Positions 39,456-45,400 of a stretch of 64,000 bases of DNA are shown here, in pieces; the first letter of the stretch is position 1; each line of letters begins with the position of its first letter. Origin of the DNA: Plazaster borealis (Eukaryota > Echinodermata > Asteroidea > Forcipulatida > Labidiasteridae); the NCBI GenBank assembly GCA_021014325.1, contig CM037469.1, positions 11,908,663-11,972,662 of the forward strand. The letters are read 5' to 3'. Under the pieces are notes generated by a model. The model had not been told where the DNA came from. It did not search any database and was given only the letters and a program-made list of their open reading frames with translations. A program made the position numbers and the translations under genes.

Positions 39456-42400
39456 TCTGTTTTGTCGATTTCTGAATGTTAAATTTTTATCTCATTGTTT
39501 TTGTCGTATTTTAACTAATTGTAAATCTGACCGCAATTCAGCCTTTGGCTGCGATGGTCCTTTTTTTTATGCAATAAACCATTTCAAATTCAAATTCAAA
39601 TATAAATGCATTTTACTGATATTAATGGTAGCAATCACAACCAGTTTAATGGTCAAACAAAGTATCACACACTCAAAACAATTAACTTTAAAAATGTGAA
39701 AAATTCAATTCTGAAAAGGAGGAAATACAAGTAGGTTGTACAGTTTTCAGCAGCCCACAGGGCAAGTTGAAAAGTGATGCTTAATAGCCCACAAATAAAA
39801 AATAAATAAAAAAATAACAAGTTGTTATATAGCGCATTTTACAATAAACGTATTAATGCGCTTTACATTAGTGCCCTGGTCATTGGGCCAATAACATTCC
39901 TTTCATCTTTCTTAGCTCCCTGGGGAGTATACAGCCCCGAGCTGTCGTAGCGCTCCGAAGGCTTTTTTCAAACACAATATCAACCTCTACCCTCGCAGGT
40001 ACCCATTTATACCCCTGGGTGAAGGCAAGCAATTATAGTTAAGTGTCTTGCTCAAGGACACAAGTGCCATGACCGGGATTCGAACCCACAACCTGATGAC
40101 TAACCATCAGAACTTGAATTCGATGCTCTTAACCGCTTGGCCATGACACAGCAGTTTTTACTCGCCAATGTACAAAATGTACATGTACGCCGGGCTGGTG
40201 TCACTTTTGTTGGACGGTATTTTTGTTTGATTCTTTCCAGTAATTTGCACTGACTTGACCAAATGTTTTTCTTAAAACAGAATATTTTAGACATTCCAAA
40301 CTTCCTTGGGTGACAATGATACACCATGGAGGAAGATGGATACATACTGCATGCACAATAATATTGACATTTATAAAGACATTCCAAGCCTCCTGACCGG
40401 GTTTTCCCCTTCTCAGTACATTGTACCTCTCAGTAAGGATCTCAGCCCACAAACAAACACATCCGCAATGTGCACTTCCCTTTCAATGTTGGCAATTAAT
40501 AGTCATACATGGACAAAATCAGGCATGATATTTGGTCCAAGGAAAAAAGTAGTAACATTTCATTGAGCACAAGGACTGACTTAAATGGTTGTAATCTTTA
40601 GAAGACTTTTCAGGCTATTTACATGGGTGACGTACTCACAATTTTTCGGATTTTTCCAAGGGCAAAAAAACTTGAAATCAGACTTAAGTGCACTATGGTC
40701 TACATCAAAATTTACATTAATGTCATCAGGCTGTTTACTGTGTACAATGTAGCCTACATGATGTATTGTACATGTACACTGTGTACAATTACACTGTGTA
40801 CACATAAAATGTGACAGATCTATCAGGGTTCTCCCTATTGCACAAGCTAGCGTATCGGGCCGATATGCATGAATTAGGGCTGATATGCCCCAATTAGCGC
40901 CGATACACAACCAATCCCCCAAGACTAGACTAGAGCCAGTTGCAATGCAATTAGGAAGATTCTGAACAACAATCAGGGAAATATTTAGAACTACACTCAA
41001 CATAGGCCTACATACATCCCTGGGGAAAGTTTCCATAATCAGGAAGATTTTCAAATTGGTTTATTTTCAGGTAACTTTCTGCAGAATCAGGGAGAGTTGG
41101 CAACTCTGGCAATGTCACATGGTTCTAGGCAAGCTTTTGCGTAGTCAACGTAAGAGACGGTGAACACCCATACACAATTATGAAGGAATGTGCATGGCAT
41201 CATGGCACCAGGCTGGAGAATCCAATTTGGGTATTCCCTTGTGACCAGTCAAGTCCATGTACCAGACATGATTCAAAATCTTACTGGCAAAATGGCTCAT
41301 ATTGAGGCCCAGACACCCTCTTTATAAAAAAAAACCACCGTCTTTAGTCTCCAGGAATCCAATAGACCTTACACACATGACGTCTTTTGAGTAGGGCGAC
41401 CTCGCCCAGAGGTCAAAAGGAAGATTTTCATTGGCCAATCCTATGTACAAATCTGTGTTTGTTTCCCTTTTGTTTCACCATCGGTTTATCTTTAAGATGG
41501 TGGCTTGATGACGTCAATGCAAAAGGTGTATTGGGATTCCCTTGTAATCAGTCAAGTCATTGCCCCTAACCATGAACCATGTGACTAACATGTACGTTGT
41601 GTACATGTAGTAACACCATTTTGGTCTGGAGAATCCAATTCTAGTATTCCGCTGTGACCAGTCAAATCAAGGCCTAGGCAACTACTGCAATGTAAGCAAC
41701 CCATTGCAATGCATACTTCACACTTCAGCCTGAATTACCCATCTTGCACCTGCGGCGATCCACAATCTTTGGTTTTGAAAATAGTCGCGAATAGTGTCAA
41801 AGTCACGACTAAATGAAGCGCGGCTAGTCGGGTAGTGAATTTTACTAGTCTCCCAGGCATACTTCGTGACCAGTAAAATCTATCATGTACCAGACATTAT
41901 TTAGAATCTAACTGGCAATATGGTTCATATTGAAGCCCCGGACACCCCGTTTAAAAAAACCTCACTGTCTTTAGTCTCCATGAATTGGGATTCCCTTGTA
42001 ACCAGTCAAGTCATTGTACCACCAGACATCAGGCTCAATATTGAGGTCTAGAGACCATTCCTTTAAAGTTCCTCTGGAATGTCATGGTAATCCAATCAGA
42101 CAATGGCAAAATAATAGAGACATCTCTCTGCTGACCCCAGGCAAAAGAAGAATCAATGCTTTTGGGATAATTGGATTATCAAGGGAGGGAGGGGGGATAA
42201 TGGAGTCTGTGAGGTCAGGGCAGCTTCTCCTGAGTCCTAAACACACATCTTACTCACTCATCACGATTACGCTTTCCAAATATTTAGATAATCTGGACAG
42301 GGAAACAATTATATGTTTGTTGTTCAATCAGAGTGCTGTTGGATGAGTAAGATTTGTGATTAAAGGTACAGTACCAGGTCATTGTTTGTTTGGTTTTGGG

Positions 42401-45400
42401 GTGTTTTTGTGGGGGGGGGGGGTGTCAGCAAAATGCTGATTTATAGGCACAATTATCAAGGAAGATATAATAAAAGTCACCTGTGAAAGTTTCAGTGCCT
42501 ACTTATTGAAAAAACTGAAGAAGAAGAAAAAAAAACTGTCACGGTATTTTCAGTAAGAACGTTGAATTCGTCAACGTTAGGTGACAGCGGGTACCAACCG
42601 CATCTCTGGCCGAGGGCAGCATTCAAACAGACATCACAGAAACTTTCAAAAGTAACCTGCAGGCGATCTTTGGTGGTCTACATTTTGTTGACATACTTTT
42701 ATTGGATTCTAATCACCGGGGGCACTTTAGACGAACTAACTTTGCAGGCAGCTTACTACCACTACCATCTTCATAACGAGTAGGCTTTTGGGTGAACAAT
42801 TATCCAAACCACATTATTTTGAGAGAATCATTTCTACAAAAATAGCTTCACTATCAACAGCTGCAGTGCTTCTCACCGAGTAAGTTTTTATGGTCATTCA
42901 TTTTTGGATTAATAACCGATCTATGACCCTACCCAGAGCTCGAATTTGGGGGAAAAGACTGCAGGCCTTAAAGCTCAAAAACACAAGACCACCTGGCTTG
43001 TCCAGTCATAAGTTTACTGGCCCGACGCTAAAATCACTGGCCTCGGGTCCCAGGCCATGGAGGCCACAGCCTCTGTTGCCCTGGTCTTGGCTTTGGTGCC
43101 CCTTCAAAGTTTCCCATAGACTTTAAGATTTTTAAATGGAAGTGCCCTTTGCAAAACGAAAATGGCCTTACCCTCTCCAAGATGAAATTTCTTGCCTGGG
43201 GTCCAGTGTTAATTTTGAGCCCTTTAACTGGGAGCCCAAATTTAAAGTATTTTTCATACCTTTTAAGAAGTGTCTCCATTTTCTTGTTCTTATTTTTTTA
43301 TTTTTTTTTATCACTCTCTTGATTAACACTAACCATGGAGCAATAAAAAAAAAGGATGCACTGCCAAATATCAACATGCTTGTACTTTTTGTTTCCTTCT
43401 TTTAAAAATTTGCTGACAACTTTTATGGTTTTTTTTTATGGCACAGGGATCCATGGGTGAATGTTTTCCATCACGAGGAAGTACTAATGTGGAAAGATCA
43501 GCGGGGCCAATACCCTGAACCCTTGCTTTCATGATGGCACATTAAATCACAACCTGAAGGCTTGATTAACTTGCTTAACAAAGACCGGTTGAAATGTCAC
43601 TTGCCATTTTCAGAGGCAAGTGTGACAACATAAAAGGTGTTTTACAGCCGTGCATGTAAGTACAGTACCGTAATTTCCTGCGGATAAGGCGCTCGGGGGA
43701 TAAGACGCAGGTCCCTAAAATCACCAGAAAATATTTGAGGCTCAACAGATAAGGCGCACCGCCTCATAAGACGCAATCTTCAACATTATACACGCTCGCG
43801 AAGTAACATACTGCTTGTACATCAACACATACACATACAGGGGCCATGTGATGGTACATGTATAAGCACACATCAACATAGCGCAAAGGGATCGTAATTT
43901 TATAATGACGAAGACGAGTAAAACATTTTGTCCAAGTTCATTTTAAAGATTTTTTTCGAAAACCATAGCTTGACAGTTTTTCGTTTTACACAACGAGCGC
44001 GCGCAGATAAACGTTTTCCCAACATTCCCCAATGAATTGGCTGCTAATCTTTGCTATCTAGCTTTTTTGAATACTACAACACATGCAAGAACCAACGAAC
44101 GCTAGAGGGCGCTTTCTTAATAATGCTTTCACAACACAGAGATAATAGGAACGTACGCCCTCTGTTGGCAAAATTCACGATAACATTATAAAACGACTTG
44201 TTTAATAAAGACTAGTACCCGTCATGTGATATAGCTGTGTACTGTGTGCAGCATGCATTGATCGTCGCCTATTCGCGACGGCCAGTGACTTCGCTCTTCG
44301 GTAAGTTTTGTCAAAAATGTGAATGGTTTAGGTTTTATTTTAAGAAAAATGTGACATGTAGAATTACCCTGGATGAAATAAAGGAACTATTTTGCAGTTT
44401 AAATGTAAGATTTCACATTGTCCTAATCATCAAAATGAACTCAATTGAAATCAGATAAGGCGCATCGGAAGATAAGACGCAGTGACTTTTTTGTACCATC
44501 GAAAGTCGGATAAGACGCGTCTTATCTGCAGGAAATTACAGTACATATTATACTTGTTTGTGTAAAGGTGAAACTTTCTCATTTTAAAGAGGGGCTCCAA
44601 GGTGTGTCGTGGCCGAGTGGTCTAGTGCATCGGACTCAAGTTCTGGTTGCTAATTAATCAGGGTGTTGGTTCGAATCCCGGCCATGACACTTGTGTCCTT
44701 GAGCAAGACACTTAACTACAATTGCTTCTCTTCACCCAGGGGTGTAAATGGGTAACTGTGAGGGCAGAGATGGTTCTTGTGATTGAGTTAGCTTAGTGTG
44801 CTACTTATATACTTGACAGCACAGGCTGTATACAGGGAAAGGGAAAGGCCGACTCCAAAGAGAGCTGAGATGGTTTAAGGAAAGAAATATACGTGTATGG
44901 CCCAGTGACCAGGGGTAATAATGTTTGAAGCCCAATGGTTATTCTTTGGAATCGCGCTAAATAAGAGTCGATATTATTATTATTATTATTAAGGTCAAAT
45001 TCAGTTTTCCTCTAGAAAGAGTCCCTGTGGAAATGAGAAGAAAATTACAATTCTCTAAAAACCTATATGATGTAAAAGGCCACTGTGTTCGATACCCTTT
45101 TAAATACATGTAATTTTTGTCAAAATCCAAAAACGTTCGATGGCGTCACATTTCAATTTTACGGTCTGTAAATTTTTGTACTGTTCATTCCTGAATTCTG
45201 ATGATATTCAATCAAAACCACATTGAGTTTGAGCTGATGACTGGCGCAGTAATTCCTCTTTGAAAGTAGGCCTATTTGTTTTTACTGTCAAATGATGTCA
45301 TGTTTAAAATTTCGCTCTGAAAGAGTATTAAATAAACTCTTTGTATTTTTTTTTTTTAAGTGAAAAAAGGAGAGAATATTAACCGTTGCATACAATTCAT

